Part shown: positions 55,812 to 64,000 of the stretch, one piece after another
Numbering within the stretch: position 1 is the stretch's first letter
Layout of the letters: every line of letters begins with the position of its first letter
From: Serratia rubidaea
Lineage (GTDB): Bacteria; Pseudomonadota; Gammaproteobacteria; Enterobacterales; Enterobacteriaceae
Direction of reading: 5' to 3'
Assembly: GCA_901472405.1 (NCBI GenBank)
Contig: LR590463.1
Location: 3,038,001-3,102,000, forward strand
Length of the DNA stretch: 64,000 nt
Notes under the pieces: generated by a model
Seen by the model: only the letters and a program-made list of their open reading frames with translations
What the model was told of the DNA's origin: nothing
The model's database searches: none
Made by a program: the position numbers and the translations under genes

Positions 55812-56239
55812 GAAAAAATGTCACTGTCGCGTTGGGCGTGATAGTAGCCGCCGGGATTGTACTGACTGCGGCCTTGCCATACGTGAAGATGGAGTTTGCC
55901 GGCAGCGCCCACTATACCGAACAAGATACGCGGGAGTATGAATATTACACCCCCGAACTACTGAAAAATATGCCAAGAATTTCAAATAATTATGAATTTA
56001 ATTATAGCAACATCAGTGGTCCGCAGGCGTTGGTATTCGGCATACAGTTCAACGGCACAACGGATACCGGCAAAATTCGTGATTACCTGGTTTCTAAAGG
56101 TTATCAACCACAGCAACAGTGCCAGACTGAAGCTGAATGCTGGCGCTCGGCGCAAAGCAAAGATGTGGTATCTTTTTATCAGTCAACGGAATTAAATTTA
56201 GTGAGCGTCGAAATTTATCGCAGTGAGTATACCGAGTAA
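55808..56239 (+). CDS. membrane-anchored protein of the same cassette
   Basis: GTG start at 55808 after AGGAG (six-base spacing). 143 residues: one N-terminal hydrophobic helix (VTVALGVIVAAGIVLTAALP) then a soluble, probably periplasmic domain (EQDTREYEYYTPELLKNMPR, ISNNYEFNYSNISGPQALVF, YLVSKGYQPQQQCQTEAECW). Two cysteines (QQCQTEAEC) could pair in the periplasm. No family recognised. Small, AT-richer than neighbours. Could be a fusion with the preceding gene if the shift there is one extra base. Confidence 0.6.
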   Translation: MRKNVTVALGVIVAAGIVLTAALPYVKMEFAGSAHYTEQDTREYEYYTPELLKNMPRISNNYEFNYSNISGPQALVFGIQFNGTTDTGKIRDYLVSKGYQPQQQCQTEAECWRSAQSKDVVSFYQSTELNLVSVEIYRSEYTE

Positions 56240-56366
56240 CCGCGCTGAAACAGGGTTTGGTTCGCCTTCCGGAGTTTACGGGTTTGGACTGCAGGCGACC
56301 AATCGGTTATACCAGGCACTAACAGTGAGGTGCTCATCATCCGACAGAAATTTTTTCGCCAGACAC

Positions 56367-56392
56367 AAAAAAACCCGCCTTGGCGGGTTTTT
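56367..56392 (-). terminator. terminator of the cold-shock gene
   Basis: AAACCCGCC and GGCGGGTTT around TT with A-runs on the left, giving a T-run on the minus strand. It lies 21 bases after the cold-shock gene stop and can also end rightward transcripts. Confidence 0.88.
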
Positions 56393-56413
56393 AGTTAATC
56401 AGCGAAGAGCCGA

Positions 56414-56626
56414 TTAGATAGCGGTAACGTTAGCCGCAGATGGACCTTTAGCGCCGTTCTCGATAGAGAACTGAACGTCCTGGCCTTCAGCCAGAGTTTT
56501 GAAGCCGTTACCCTGGATTGCAGAGAAGTGTACGAACACGTCTTTGCTGCCGTCTGCAGGAGTGATGAAACCAAAACCTTTAGACTCGTTGAACCACTTC
56601 ACTTGACCTTTGATCATGTTGGACAT
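56414..56626 (-). CDS. cold-shock-domain RNA chaperone (CspC/CspE type)
   Basis: A 70-residue OB-fold protein with RNP1 (KGFGFI) and RNP2 (VFVHFSAI). [40 protein letters not shown] and a PSAANVTAI end combine features of E. coli CspC and CspE. Binds single-stranded RNA and DNA and melts secondary structure. AAAGGAAA precedes the ATG. Its long leader includes a near-repeat (TTTAACGC[T/C]GCCGATG), and its terminator follows. Confidence 0.93.
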   Translation of the reverse strand: MSNMIKGQVKWFNESKGFGFITPADGSKDVFVHFSAIQGNGFKTLAEGQDVQFSIENGAKGPSAANVTAI

Positions 56627-56658
56627 GTCGATTTCCTTTAATAAAATATGTTAGCCGC

Positions 56659-56867
56659 CATCGGCAGCGTTAAATAGCCGGTTATCAGTTACTTATGGAG
56701 GCACCGGAAAGGAAATTCGTCAAAGAAGGCTATCAGGGATAACGCTCTAGATTTGAACTACTTTACTCCAAAATGTCGTGCATAAATAGGTCTGTACCAA
56801 CAGGCCGACTGCATTAACGCACGATGGGTGTTTAATAGCAACTCTTTTCGTCATCGGCGGCGTTAAA
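56659..56867 (-). repeat. 16-base direct repeat bracketing the cold-shock leader
   Basis: CATCGGCAGCGTTAAA at 56659-56674 and CATCGGCGGCGTTAAA at 56852-56867, one difference. The first ends just before the ribosome-site region, and the second is near TGACGGACTTT (56865-56875, minus strand), which loosely resembles the cold box TGACGTACAGA. Between them nothing else is coding. Suggests a duplicated leader element. Confidence 0.45.
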
Positions 56868-57059
56868 GTCCGTCATTCGTTCAGTTTTTACGCCCTGTGC
56901 GCGTTTTTAGCGCACAAGGCGTTGTTTTCAGCCATCTCTTTGCCACAACGGCTTTCGGAGTTATCCCTATATCGTCTTGCTGCGCCAGGCCATAAAATAG
57001 TGCCAAGTTCACCACTCCTCCTGGTGATGAACACTACAAGCTGTGTTGTAAATTTTTAT

Positions 57060-57084
57060 GCGCCTCCCTATAGGCGCTTTTTTT
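57060..57084 (+). terminator. rho-independent terminator without an obvious gene
   Basis: GCGCCT and AGGCGC around CCCTAT, followed by seven T. The + strand upstream (56900-57059) has no supported CDS; a small hairpin TTCACCA/TGGTGA lies at about 57008-57028, and a TGTGCGC/GCGCACA hairpin at 56896-56916. May end a small RNA. Confidence 0.7.
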
Positions 57085-57188
57085 ATGCCTGCATTGCGGC
57101 GTCGCGCTTCAGGAATCTTCTCATTGCTGCTCAGTGTGATTTCCGTCACAACTATGCCCCTTCCAGGGCACTTTATCGAGGTCACGTT

Positions 57189-57304
57189 ATGGCGACTGAA
57201 TACTTATTAATTTGGCCGGTTTGGCTGGTATCGCAGGTTTTGCGATGTATAAACACTTCAAAGGCGTCAGAAAAAGCAGTTTGGTGCGCCCAAACGACCG
57301 CTAA
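57189..57304 (+). CDS. small membrane protein, frameshifted
   Basis: ATG 57189 after GAGG, reading MATEY and then, if ACTT near 57203 should read ACCTT, LINLAGLAGIAGFAMYKHFK followed by a basic GVRKSSLVRPNDR tail and a stop at 57302-57304. One hydrophobic, glycine-rich helix with a positively charged C-terminus, typical of small inner-membrane proteins. About 38 residues. The uncorrected frame gives an implausible Trp/Cys/Pro-rich protein. No family recognised. Confidence 0.5.
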
Positions 57305-57435
57305 ACCCTTCCCTTGCCGGGGAATCGCCCCGGCTTGCCTCCCGCCAGCAAGTAACATTAACGTCACACTAGCGTCACAATAAAGCCATATGATAATCGA
57401 CGCCCTATCCTTATCGGTTATTCCAGGGATCGTCT

Positions 57436-57645
57436 ATGGCTACTATAAAAGCAGTTAACCATCAGCAGGCGGAAACGCTTATCCGTTCCGGCACGGCGAA
57501 AAAGATTGAGCTGGCGTACGATATCGGCAGCGATGATTTCTTTCAGCTCGCTACGTTATGGTGCGATCGCGGCGCCAAAATCACCAAGGGAAAAGAACAC
57601 TTCGTTGTTTCATTGAAAGGATTTCGCATTCCTCCTAATGATTAA
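57436..57645 (+). CDS. 69-residue hypothetical protein
   Basis: MATIKAVNHQQAETLIRSGT start, then a compact alpha/beta sequence (ELAYDIGSDDFFQLATLWCD, HFVVSLKGF) with no membrane segment. Ribosome-site match is only GGGATCG. Clean frame, GC like its neighbours, preceded by the small membrane ORF. Function unknown. Confidence 0.6.
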   Translation: MATIKAVNHQQAETLIRSGTAKKIELAYDIGSDDFFQLATLWCDRGAKITKGKEHFVVSLKGFRIPPND

Positions 57646-57809
57646 TCCTACGCCGCTTCCGGCGGCGCTTTACGCCTTCCTGAGCGTCAACCGCCCTTTC
57701 TTCTACATCCGCCGTTCCGGCTTGCTGTAACATTCTCCGTATACTGTCCCGCAACGCTTATTTATCTACACTGAGATGTAGCATCGCCTCATTGCATAAG
57801 GAGAACCGC

Positions 57810-58812
57810 ATGACCGCCACACGCCTGCCCGAACAGATGCGCGTTATTGAGATTGCCGCCGCCGGCGGCCCGGAAATGCTGCAGCCGGCCATGCGCCCGC
57901 TGCCAGAGCCGGCAGCGGGAGAAATTCTGGTCAGGGTCGCCGCCGCCGGGGTCAATCGTCCGGACGTGCTGCAGCGGCGCGGACACTATGCGCCGCCGCC
58001 GGGCGCATCCGATATCCCGGGGCTGGAGATCGCCGGGAGGTGGTCGCCGTCGGCGAAGGCGTCCAGCACTATCGCATCGGCGACAGCGTCTGCGCCCTGA
58101 TCGCCGGCGGCGGCTACGCCGAATACTGCCGGGTGCATGAAAGCAACGCGCTGCCGGTTCCCGCGGGCTTAAGCATGACGGAGGCCGCCGCCATTCCGGA
58201 GACCTTCTTCACCGTCTGGGTGAACGTCTTCCAGCGCGGCCATCTGCAGGCCGGCGAAACCGTGCTGATCCACGGCGGCACCTCCGGGATCGGTACGGTC
58301 GCCACCCTGTTGGCCAAGGCATTTTGCGCCCATGTGATCACCACCGTCGGCTCGGAAGAAAAACGCGCCGCCAGCCTGGCGCTCGGCGCCGACGTGGCCA
58401 TCAACTACCGCACGGAAGACTTTGTCGAACAGACGATGAAAGCCACTAACGGCAAGGGCGCCAACGTGATTGTCGATCTGATCGCCGGGAATACGTGGCG
58501 AAAAACTATCAGGCGGCGGCGATGGACGGGCGCATTGTGCAAATCGGCACCCAGAACGGCGTGGTGAAGGAGCTGAACCTGATGCCGCTGCTGCTGAAAC
58601 GACTGACCCATACCGGCTCCACCCTACGCGCGCGCAGCGTGCAGGATAAAGCGCAAATCGCCGCCGATCTGCGGCAAAAAGTCTGGCCGCTGCTGGAACG
58701 CGGCGCGGTCAAACCGCACATCTTTCAGACCTTCCCGCTGGAGCAGGCGGCGGACGCGCACCGGCTGATGGAGTCCAGCGCGCATATCGGCAAGATTATG
58801 CTGACCCTGTAA
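57810..58812 (+). CDS. zinc-free quinone oxidoreductase (PIG3/QOR family), frameshifted twice
   Basis: NADPH-dependent quinone or enone reductase of the MDR superfamily, about 334 residues restored. Segments: MRVIEIAAAGGPEMLQP, VAAAGVNRPDVLQRRGHYAP, PPGASDIPGLEIAG; then EVVAVGEGVQHYRIGDSVCA, AIPETFFTVWVNVFQRGHLQ, VLIHGGTSGIGTVATLLAKA; then NYQAAAMDGRIVQIGTQNGV and HIGKIMLTL. Breaks near 58036 (GGGAGG for GGCGAGG) and 58488 (GGGAAT for GGGGAAT). AAGGAG at 57798 sets the start. Converges on the EEP gene. Confidence 0.9.
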
Positions 58813-58816
58813 ACGC

Positions 58817-58840
58817 TGACCCCGCCGGGCGGCGGGGTCA
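58817..58840. terminator. 10-base perfect GC hairpin between convergent genes
   Basis: TGACCCCGCC and GGCGGGGTCA around GGGC, four bases after the quinone oxidoreductase stop. Probable shared end of transcription; T-run absent. Confidence 0.5.
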
Positions 58841-59925
58841 ACGGCTCAGGCGCCGGGGCGTGAACGTCCGCCGGCGTGGCGTCGGTGCTGGCCAGTTTCT
58901 CCTCGGCCAGCGCCTCATCCTCGCTCTCCCGCTGCAGGCTCTCCTGCTGCGCGCCTTTCTTCGGCGAGTACACCAGCTCGGCCATGATCGGGAAGTGGTC
59001 AGAGCCGATGCCGGGTAAACGACGCAGGCTGCCCAGCACAAAATCATCGCTGTGGAACACGTGATCCAGCGGCCAGCGTAAGAACGGATAGCCGGCATGG
59101 AAGGTGCTGTACATGCCGCGGCCGCGACGCGGATCGAGCAGCCCGCTGATTTTCAGGAACAGGCGCGTGGTGGTAGACCAGGCGACATCGTTCAGATCGC
59201 CGGTGACAATGACCGGCGTTTGCGCATCCACCACGCTTTTCCCTACCAGCACCAGCTCCGCATCGCGATCTTCCGATTCATCATTCTCCGTCGGGCTGGC
59301 GGCATCGGGTGCACGCAGTGCAGACGCACCTGCGGCCCGTCCGCCAGCTGCACCAGCATATGCATCGACGGGATCTCCTTATCCACCAGGTACTGAATCT
59401 CCGCGTCACCAAGCGGCAGACGCGAATAAACGTGCATGCCGTACAGGTTGTCCTGCGGACATTTCAGCGTGTAGGGTAATCCTGCTCCAGCGGCGTCAGC
59501 TGCTGTTCCCACCAGCCGTCGGTTTCCACCGCCACCAGCACGTCCGGTCGCTCCGCCGCCACCAGCGCCAGCAGCTTTTCCGCATGGCGGTTCGGCGTCA
59601 ACACATTGGCCACCAGAATGCGCAGCCGCGGCTTTTTATCATAGCCGGTAAAATCCAGCACCTGCGGCTTGCTCAGCGCCGTATAGGGATAAATCCAGCG
59701 CGCCTGATAAATCACACAGGCCAGGTTGACCGCCGCCAGCCCCCAGACCCATGGCGATGACCAGGGCAACAGCGCTACATTCAGTACCAGCGTCAATAAC
59801 GCCAGCGCCAGTATCTGCAGGCGGGGAAAATCCCATACGCGGATCCACCAGGCCGGATGCGTTGAAATCGGCGCAATTGTCACCAACGCCAATAAACACG
59901 TCAGTATTGAGATAATCCCTGTCAC
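58838..59925 (-). CDS. EEP-family phosphatase/nuclease with N-terminal membrane helices, frameshifted
   Basis: Endonuclease/exonuclease/phosphatase fold. Starts at GTG 59925 after GAGGAAC (VTGIISILTCLLALVTIAPI) with three N-terminal hydrophobic helices to about residue 95, then catalytic motifs RLRILVANVLTPNRHAEKLL, DVLVAVETDGWWEQQLTPLE, HVYSRLPLG, VIVTGDLNDVAWSTTTRLF, RWPLDHVFHSDDFVL and GIGSDHFPIMAELVY (catalytic Asp, Asn, His). Breaks near 59476 and 59293, one base lost each. As read the frame runs on to 58725, into the convergent gene; a further shift would end it at 58838. The nucleotide or phospholipid substrate is unknown. Confidence 0.82.
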
Positions 59926-60115
59926 ACAACGTTCCTCTTGTTGGTTAATCACGGCGGAGTTACGCGCCGGCCGGCCGCGCACATCCGCGCGGCAGCCAAA
60001 GGTTGCCACAAACAGCGCGGTGTCCGCCAGCGGCGATCACAGGAATATTTTGGAGATCAAGCAAGGAGGTTCTTAAATCCGCCTGCGGCGCAGGCGTGGC
60101 AGGTCCGATGTAAAC

Positions 60116-60137
60116 ATGCCCCGGCGCACCGGGGCAT
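60116..60137 (-). terminator. hairpin after yidB
   Basis: ATGCCCCGG and CCGGGGCAT around CGCA, seven bases after the yidB stop; GTTT follows on the minus strand, so weak to moderate termination. A second GCCTGC/GCAGGC hairpin lies beyond it. The 59926-60143 gap holds nothing else. Confidence 0.6.
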
Positions 60138-60143
60138 CAAGAT

Positions 60144-60548
60144 TTAGCTGAACAGCTTACCTACGTAGCTGGCCAGTTCGTCCTGTTTGACTTCACCGTT
60201 TGGCGAGGCTTTATCCGCCAGCGTCGGCAGCAGCTGCGCGACGGTTTCAGACGCCTGGTTAGCGTCAACGCCCAGCTTGGCGGCCAGCTGCGCAATGGCA
60301 TCGCTGCCCAGCGCCTGCTGCACGTGATCGCCGCTGATGGCCTGGTTTTCACCGTTGCCCAACCAGGAGCCGACGATATCACCCAGCTGTCCCTGCTGCA
60401 GCTTGTTCAGGATTGCCTGCAAGCCGCCCTGCTGTTCAACCCATTGCAGAATAGCCGCGATATCAATCCCGCCTTTACCGCCGTTACCCAGTGCATTACC
60501 CAGCACGTTGCCTAAAACATTGCCTAATGCGCCATCTAACAAGCCCAT
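60144..60548 (-). CDS. yidB: YidB-family protein (DUF937)
   Basis: A 134-residue cytosolic helical protein: MGLLDGALGNVLGNVLGNAL, then DIAAILQWVEQQGGLQAILN, QLGDIVGSWLGNGENQAISG, DHVQQALGSDAIAQLAAKLG and a C-terminal ELASYVGKLFS, all typical of DUF937/YidB. Asn/Gly-rich LGNVLGN repeats at the start. GGGGAAGAG precedes ATG 60548; the longer frame is not needed. Function unknown; found in stress-linked settings. Confidence 0.88.
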   Translation of the reverse strand: MGLLDGALGNVLGNVLGNALGNGGKGGIDIAAILQWVEQQGGLQAILNKLQQGQLGDIVGSWLGNGENQAISGDHVQQALGSDAIAQLAAKLGVDANQASETVAQLLPTLADKASPNGEVKQDELASYVGKLFS

Positions 60549-60652
60549 ACTCTTCCCCTTCTCGGATCGCCGCCCATCGGCCGGGCGATCGTCACCTGTA
60601 ATTAAACGAAAAAGGGCCGCCGCGGCGACCCTCATTATTGATCAGCACCGGA

Positions 60653-60901
60653 TTAGCTTCTGATCTTTCTGTAGACAAAAAGCACCACCAGAGCACCGAT
60701 TACGGCAACCACAAAGCTGCCCAAGTTAAAGCCATCGACGCGACCCATACCGAAGAAGGTACTGATCCAGCCGCCGACAACCGCACCGATAATACCCAAA
60801 ATGATGGTCATGATAAAGCCGCCACCATCTTTACCCGGCATGATCCATTTAGCCAGAATACCGGCGATTAAACCAAAAATGATCCAGGAAATGATGCCCA
60901 T
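60653..60901 (-). CDS. GlsB/YeaQ/YmgE-family membrane protein
   Basis: An 82-residue three-helix inner-membrane protein of the transglycosylase-associated (PF04226) family: MGIISWIIFGLIAGILAKWI, FIMTIILGIIGAVVGGWIS, FVVAVIGALVVLFVYRKI. Members are induced by envelope, acid and general stress. Close behind the DUF883-like gene (15-base gap) in the same direction, so co-transcribed. Confidence 0.9.
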   Translation of the reverse strand: MGIISWIIFGLIAGILAKWIMPGKDGGGFIMTIILGIIGAVVGGWISTFFGMGRVDGFNLGSFVVAVIGALVVLFVYRKIRS

Positions 60902-60916
60902 TTGTACTCTCCCTAT

Positions 60917-61114
60917 TTACTTTTTGCCCAAGAGGAAACCGACTACCAGGCCAATAACGGCACCGGCGCCAACCCCTGCCCACGGGTTGTCTTTAACATA
61001 ACGACAAGAACGATCGGCAGCTTCTTTCACACAGGCGCGCACTTCACATGCACACGCCCTGGCGCTGCCGCCGGCCGATTCTACACCATCTTTGCTATCA
61101 TTTTTAACAAACAT
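60917..61114 (-). CDS. short DUF883 (ElaB/YqjD-like) protein
   Basis: A 65-residue protein whose C-terminus YVKDNPWAGVGAGAVIGLVV then GFLLGKK is the membrane-tail signature of ElaB/YqjD/YgaM, which tether ribosomes at the inner membrane in stationary phase. The N-terminal coiled part is much shorter than in ElaB (about 101 residues) and unusually rich in Cys (SARACACEVRACVKEAADRSC). In an operon with the YeaQ-like gene. The 331-base gap to lpxL holds promoters of both. Confidence 0.82.
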   Translation of the reverse strand: MFVKNDSKDGVESAGGSARACACEVRACVKEAADRSCRYVKDNPWAGVGAGAVIGLVVGFLLGKK

Positions 61115-61445
61115 TTCAATTCCTTAGCATAACATAATCTGGAAAGCCTGCATTACAGCCCGTGTAAGCGCGTCTTTCCGCCTTATGTTTCACCTGCTTC
61201 GTCGCCCATCGGCAACGCCAGGGTGCCGAACGCCACGGCGCATGGCACCTTATTACTATAGTCAAAAATCAGCGCGTTACCTATTTCACGTCGTCTGAAT
61301 CATCAGACAGCTTTCGCTCCCGCCGGACAGCAGGCGCGAAATGGCATTAAAGGGAAAAAGTCGATCGGTTGTTTCAAATTATATTATTATCATTCACCAA
61401 ATCTATCTTTGAGAAAAAAACGTAACAGCAGGAAGTTGAAAGCAA

Positions 61446-62366
61446 ATGTTATTAAGCCCAACTTTTGAGCGCTCTTTTTTGCGCCCTCGATACTGGCTGC
61501 TTTGGATCGGTCTCGGCCTACTTTATTTATTGGTTCTTCTCCCCTATCCGCTTATTTATCGCCTCGGCCATCTGCTCGGCAGAATCGCCAAGCGCTTTAT
61601 GCCGCGCCGGGTCAATATCGCCCGCCGAAATCTGGAGCTCTGCTTCCCCGAAATGCCCGCGGCAGAGCGTGAAGCCCTGGTGACCCGCAATTTTGAGTCG
61701 GTCGGCATGGGCCTGTTTGAGGTCGGCATGGCCTGGTTCTGGCCAGACTGGCGGATTTCCCGCTGGTTTACCGTCAGCGGCATGGAAAATATGCAGCAAG
61801 CACGTGAAGGCGGCCGCGGCGTGCTGCTGATCGGCATGCATTTTCTGACGCTGGAGCTGGGGGCGCGCATCTTCGGCATGCAGAACCCGGGCATCGGCGT
61901 TCACCGTCCGCACAACAACAAGCTGATGGAATATGTACAGACCTGGGGCCGCCTGCGCTCCAACAAGTACATGATTGACCGCAAGGACGTCAAAGGCATG
62001 ATCCGCTGCCTGAAACAGGGCGAAATCATCTGGTATGCGCCGGACCATGACTACGGCCGGCAGAGCAGCGTATTTGTACCGTTCTTCGCGGTGCCGGACG
62101 CCGCCACCACCACCGGCACCTATATGCTGGCGCGCATGGGCCGGCCGGCCATCGTTCCTTTCGTGCCGCGCCGTCTGCCGCATGCCAAAGGCTACGAGCT
62201 GATTATTCAGCCGCCGCTGGACGATTTCCCGCTGGATGACGACACCAAGGCGGCCGCCTATATGAATCAGGTGGTTGAGGATCAGGTGTTGCTCGCCCCC
62301 GACCAATATATGTGGCTGCACCGCCGCTTCAAGACGCGCCCCGCAGGCGAAGCGTCTCTCTACTAG
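61446..62366 (+). CDS. lpxL: Kdo2-lipid IVA acyltransferase (LpxL/LpxP family)
   Basis: Inner-membrane enzyme adding the secondary acyl chain (lauroyl, or palmitoleoyl if LpxP) to lipid A. 306 residues, as in E. coli. One N-terminal helix ([20 protein letters not shown]), catalytic HxxxxE in [60 protein letters not shown] and [20 protein letters not shown] favours LpxL, while RPHNN and the GEASLY end resemble LpxP, so the symbol is provisional. Divergent from the ElaB-like gene. Confidence 0.88.
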   Translation: MLLSPTFERSFLRPRYWLLWIGLGLLYLLVLLPYPLIYRLGHLLGRIAKRFMPRRVNIARRNLELCFPEMPAAEREALVTRNFESVGMGLFEVGMAWFWPDWRISRWFTVSGMENMQQAREGGRGVLLIGMHFLTLELGARIFGMQNPGIGVHRPHNNKLMEYVQTWGRLRSNKYMIDRKDVKGMIRCLKQGEIIWYAPDHDYGRQSSVFVPFFAVPDAATTTGTYMLARMGRPAIVPFVPRRLPHAKGYELIIQPPLDDFPLDDDTKAAAYMNQVVEDQVLLAPDQYMWLHRRFKTRPAGEASLY

Positions 62367-62367
62367 C

Positions 62368-63297
62368 TCAGTCGGCTGACTGCGCCGTTTCGCAAAATGG
62401 CGCAATCAGCCGGCCGAACCAGTCGGCAAAGGCGCTGAAGCGCGCCGTACGCTGCCGCCGGTGCGGATACAGCAGCGCAAGATTCATCGCCGGCGCGCGC
62501 GCCTGCGGCAGCACCTCCACCAACTGCCCGTCGTCCAGATAATGCTGCACGTCAAAACGCGGGATTTGAATCAGCCCCATTCCCGCCAGACAGCAACCGA
62601 TATAGTTTTCCGCATTATTCACCGTCACCCGGCTGGGCAGCGCCTTTTCCACCGGCTCTCCCTGCTGCCGCCACTGCCAGACGTTGGCCGTCATCAGGCT
62701 CGGCTGGGCATAACCCACCACCCAGTGCGCCGTCAGCTGTTCGGTACGCAGCGGTACGCCCTGCCGCTGCAGATACGCCGGGCTGGCGCAGTTGATCATG
62801 CCCAACCGCCCCAGACTCTGGCTGACCAGGCTGCTGTCATGCAGCTCCCCCACCCGCACCACGCAGTCCACGCCCTCCTGCACCAGATCGATATGGCGGT
62901 CGCTGGCGCTGAGAAACAGTTGAATATCGGGATAACGGGTAAAGAACTCCGGCAGCGCCGGCACAATAATCCGCCGCGCAATGCGGCTGGGCACGTCCAC
63001 CGTCAGCCGGCCGCCGATCGACGCATCCGGCGGTAAAAACAGCCGATCCAACGCCGCCATCTCATCGAGCAGGACGCGCGCGCGCTCCAGCAGGCGCTCG
63101 CCGTCGCTGGTCAGCTGCACCCGCCGCGTTGTGCGGTGGAACAGACGGGCGCCCATCTCGCTTTCCAACTGCTGAACCGCCGATGACACCGTGGTTTTCG
63201 GCATCAGCATTATTTCCGAGGCGCGCACAAAACTGCCCACCTCGGCGACCTGGATAAAGACCCGCAGTCTCCCTATTTTATCCACCCGGCGCCTCAT
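62368..63297 (-). CDS. LysR-family regulator
   Basis: About 309 residues: helix-turn-helix VFIQVAEVGSFVRASEIMLM, PKTTVSSAVQQLESEMGARL, FHRTTRRVQLTSDGERLLER, and an effector domain with GGRLTVDVPSRIARRIIVPA and NAENYIGCCLAGMGLIQIPR, typical of the CrgA-like group. It lies downstream of, and in the same direction as, an SDR gene (43 bases apart), an uncommon order for a LysR. The start at 63297 (MRRRVDK) is uncertain, and ATG 63339 in the same frame abuts the SDR stop. Converges with lpxL with one base between stops. Confidence 0.82.
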   Translation of the reverse strand: MRRRVDKIGRLRVFIQVAEVGSFVRASEIMLMPKTTVSSAVQQLESEMGARLFHRTTRRVQLTSDGERLLERARVLLDEMAALDRLFLPPDASIGGRLTVDVPSRIARRIIVPALPEFFTRYPDIQLFLSASDRHIDLVQEGVDCVVRVGELHDSSLVSQSLGRLGMINCASPAYLQRQGVPLRTEQLTAHWVVGYAQPSLMTANVWQWRQQGEPVEKALPSRVTVNNAENYIGCCLAGMGLIQIPRFDVQHYLDDGQLVEVLPQARAPAMNLALLYPHRRQRTARFSAFADWFGRLIAPFCETAQSAD

Positions 63298-63339
63298 GCT
63301 GCGGCCGCGGCGTTGCGCCGCAGCCAGTTTTATTGTCAA

Positions 63340-64000
63340 TTACCGGGTAGTATAGCCGCCGTTGGCAAACAGCGTCTGCCCGGTGATCCACCAGCCGTCG
63401 GTCACTAGGAATTTGACGATCGGCGCAATATCTTCAATATCGGTCAGCCCGGTCTTGGAGAACGCGCTCAGGGCCGCCGCGCTGCGGTGATAGGCCACCG
63501 CCTCTTCGCTTTCCTGCCCGTAGAAGAACGGCGTATCCATCGGCCCCGGCCCGATGGCATTGACGCTGATCCCCCGCTCGCCAAACTCCTTCGACGCGGC
63601 GCGGGTAAAGTGCTCTACCGCCGCCTTACTGCCGGGATAGACCGCATAAAACGGCGTATAGGCCGCCAGCAGCGAGGTGACGATGGTGACAATCCGGCCG
63701 TTATCCGCCAGATGTTTCCCCGCCTGCTGGATAAAGAAGAACGCCGCTTTCGCGTTCACGTCAAAGCTGGTGTCGTAATCGGCTTCCGTCACCTCGGCGA
63801 TCGGCTTTTTAATCACCAGGCCGGCGGTGTTGATGGCAATATCCACCTTGCCGAAGGCGTTAACCGCCTCTTCAAACAGCCGCGCGACGTTGGCCGGCCG
63901 GGTCAGGTCGCCCTGAACGGCGATGGCCTGCGCCCCCGCGGCCTTGACCGCCGCCAGCGTCTCTTCCGCCGCCGGGCGGCTGCTGTCGCTGTTATAGTGC
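63340..64000 (-). CDS. short-chain dehydrogenase/reductase, 5' truncated by window
   Basis: At least 219 residues of an SDR whose start and cofactor loop lie beyond the window. Visible: HYNSDSSRPAAEETLAAVKA, VQGDLTRPANVARLFEEAVN, FGKVDIAINTAG (NNAG-type), IVTIVTSLLAAYTPFYAVYP with the catalytic Ser/Tyr, GSKAAVEHFTRAASKEFGER, and ITGQTLFANGGYTTR at the end. HYNSDSS after beta-2 suggests NADP use. Followed by the LysR gene. Substrate unknown. Confidence 0.85.
   Translation of the reverse strand, partial: HYNSDSSRPAAEETLAAVKAAGAQAIAVQGDLTRPANVARLFEEAVNAFGKVDIAINTAGLVIKKPIAEVTEADYDTSFDVNAKAAFFFIQQAGKHLADNGRIVTIVTSLLAAYTPFYAVYPGSKAAVEHFTRAASKEFGERGISVNAIGPGPMDTPFFYGQESEEAVAYHRSAAALSAFSKTGLTDIEDIAPIVKFLVTDGWWITGQTLFANGGYTTR

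Noticed and set aside
61375..61405. Fur-box-like AT-rich sequence before lpxL
   Set aside because: Only about 12 of 19 positions fit the consensus, expected in any AT-rich promoter.

Overview
The window reads as chromosome of a high-GC member of the Enterobacterales, most likely Serratia or a close relative. This is inferred from an RcsA/DsrB pair, MgtA, a CspC/CspE-type cold-shock protein, YidB, YeaQ and LpxL homologues, combined with tryptophan 2,3-dioxygenase, arsenic resistance and a full benzoate/catechol/beta-ketoadipate cluster. There are no tRNA or rRNA genes, insertion sequences or CRISPR arrays that I can see.

Layout. 0-6.1 kb: the 3' end of an Rhs polymorphic-toxin locus, with a main Rhs gene, its tip toxin and immunity gene, a second displaced core-plus-tip module with immunity, a third coreless orphan tip with immunity, and a shred of Rhs core. 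6.1-20.2 kb: housekeeping and accessory genes (DUF6508, tryptophan dioxygenase, MFS/NTF2-like pair with divergent LysR, two universal stress proteins, YcaD-like MFS, a three-gene membrane cluster with two His-then-Cys papain-like proteins, amidohydrolase/LysR, FdhD, bestrophin). 20.2-31.1 kb: a respiratory and molybdenum locus with moaA-moaD-moaE, a cyanide-insensitive-type bd oxidase with its DUF2474 peptide, two FdhF/YdeP-type molybdoenzymes and a DyP peroxidase. 31.2-41.8 kb: pcaR divergent from an 11-gene colinear block pcaIJFD-catBCA-benABCD that would take benzoate through catechol, muconate and 3-oxoadipate to succinyl-CoA and acetyl-CoA. 41.9-52.4 kb: arsRBC, a small gene, a SatD/DUF3307 pair behind three evenly spaced operators, mgtA with a long leader and candidate leader peptide, LysR/PLP decarboxylase, GNAT. 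52.4-64 kb: rcsA with an RcsAB box, dsrB, a compact accessory cassette that could be a toxin/immunity unit, the cold-shock gene, quinone oxidoreductase, EEP-family phosphatase, three small envelope or stress proteins, lauroyltransferase, LysR and SDR.

Sequence quality. About fifteen conserved genes carry one or two single-base frameshifts, and most are apparent losses of one base, often in a short homopolymer. They lie in 0-22 kb and 42-60 kb, and none was seen between 22 and 42 kb. I treat most as assembly errors and give the restored gene span, with the approximate shift position in each entry.
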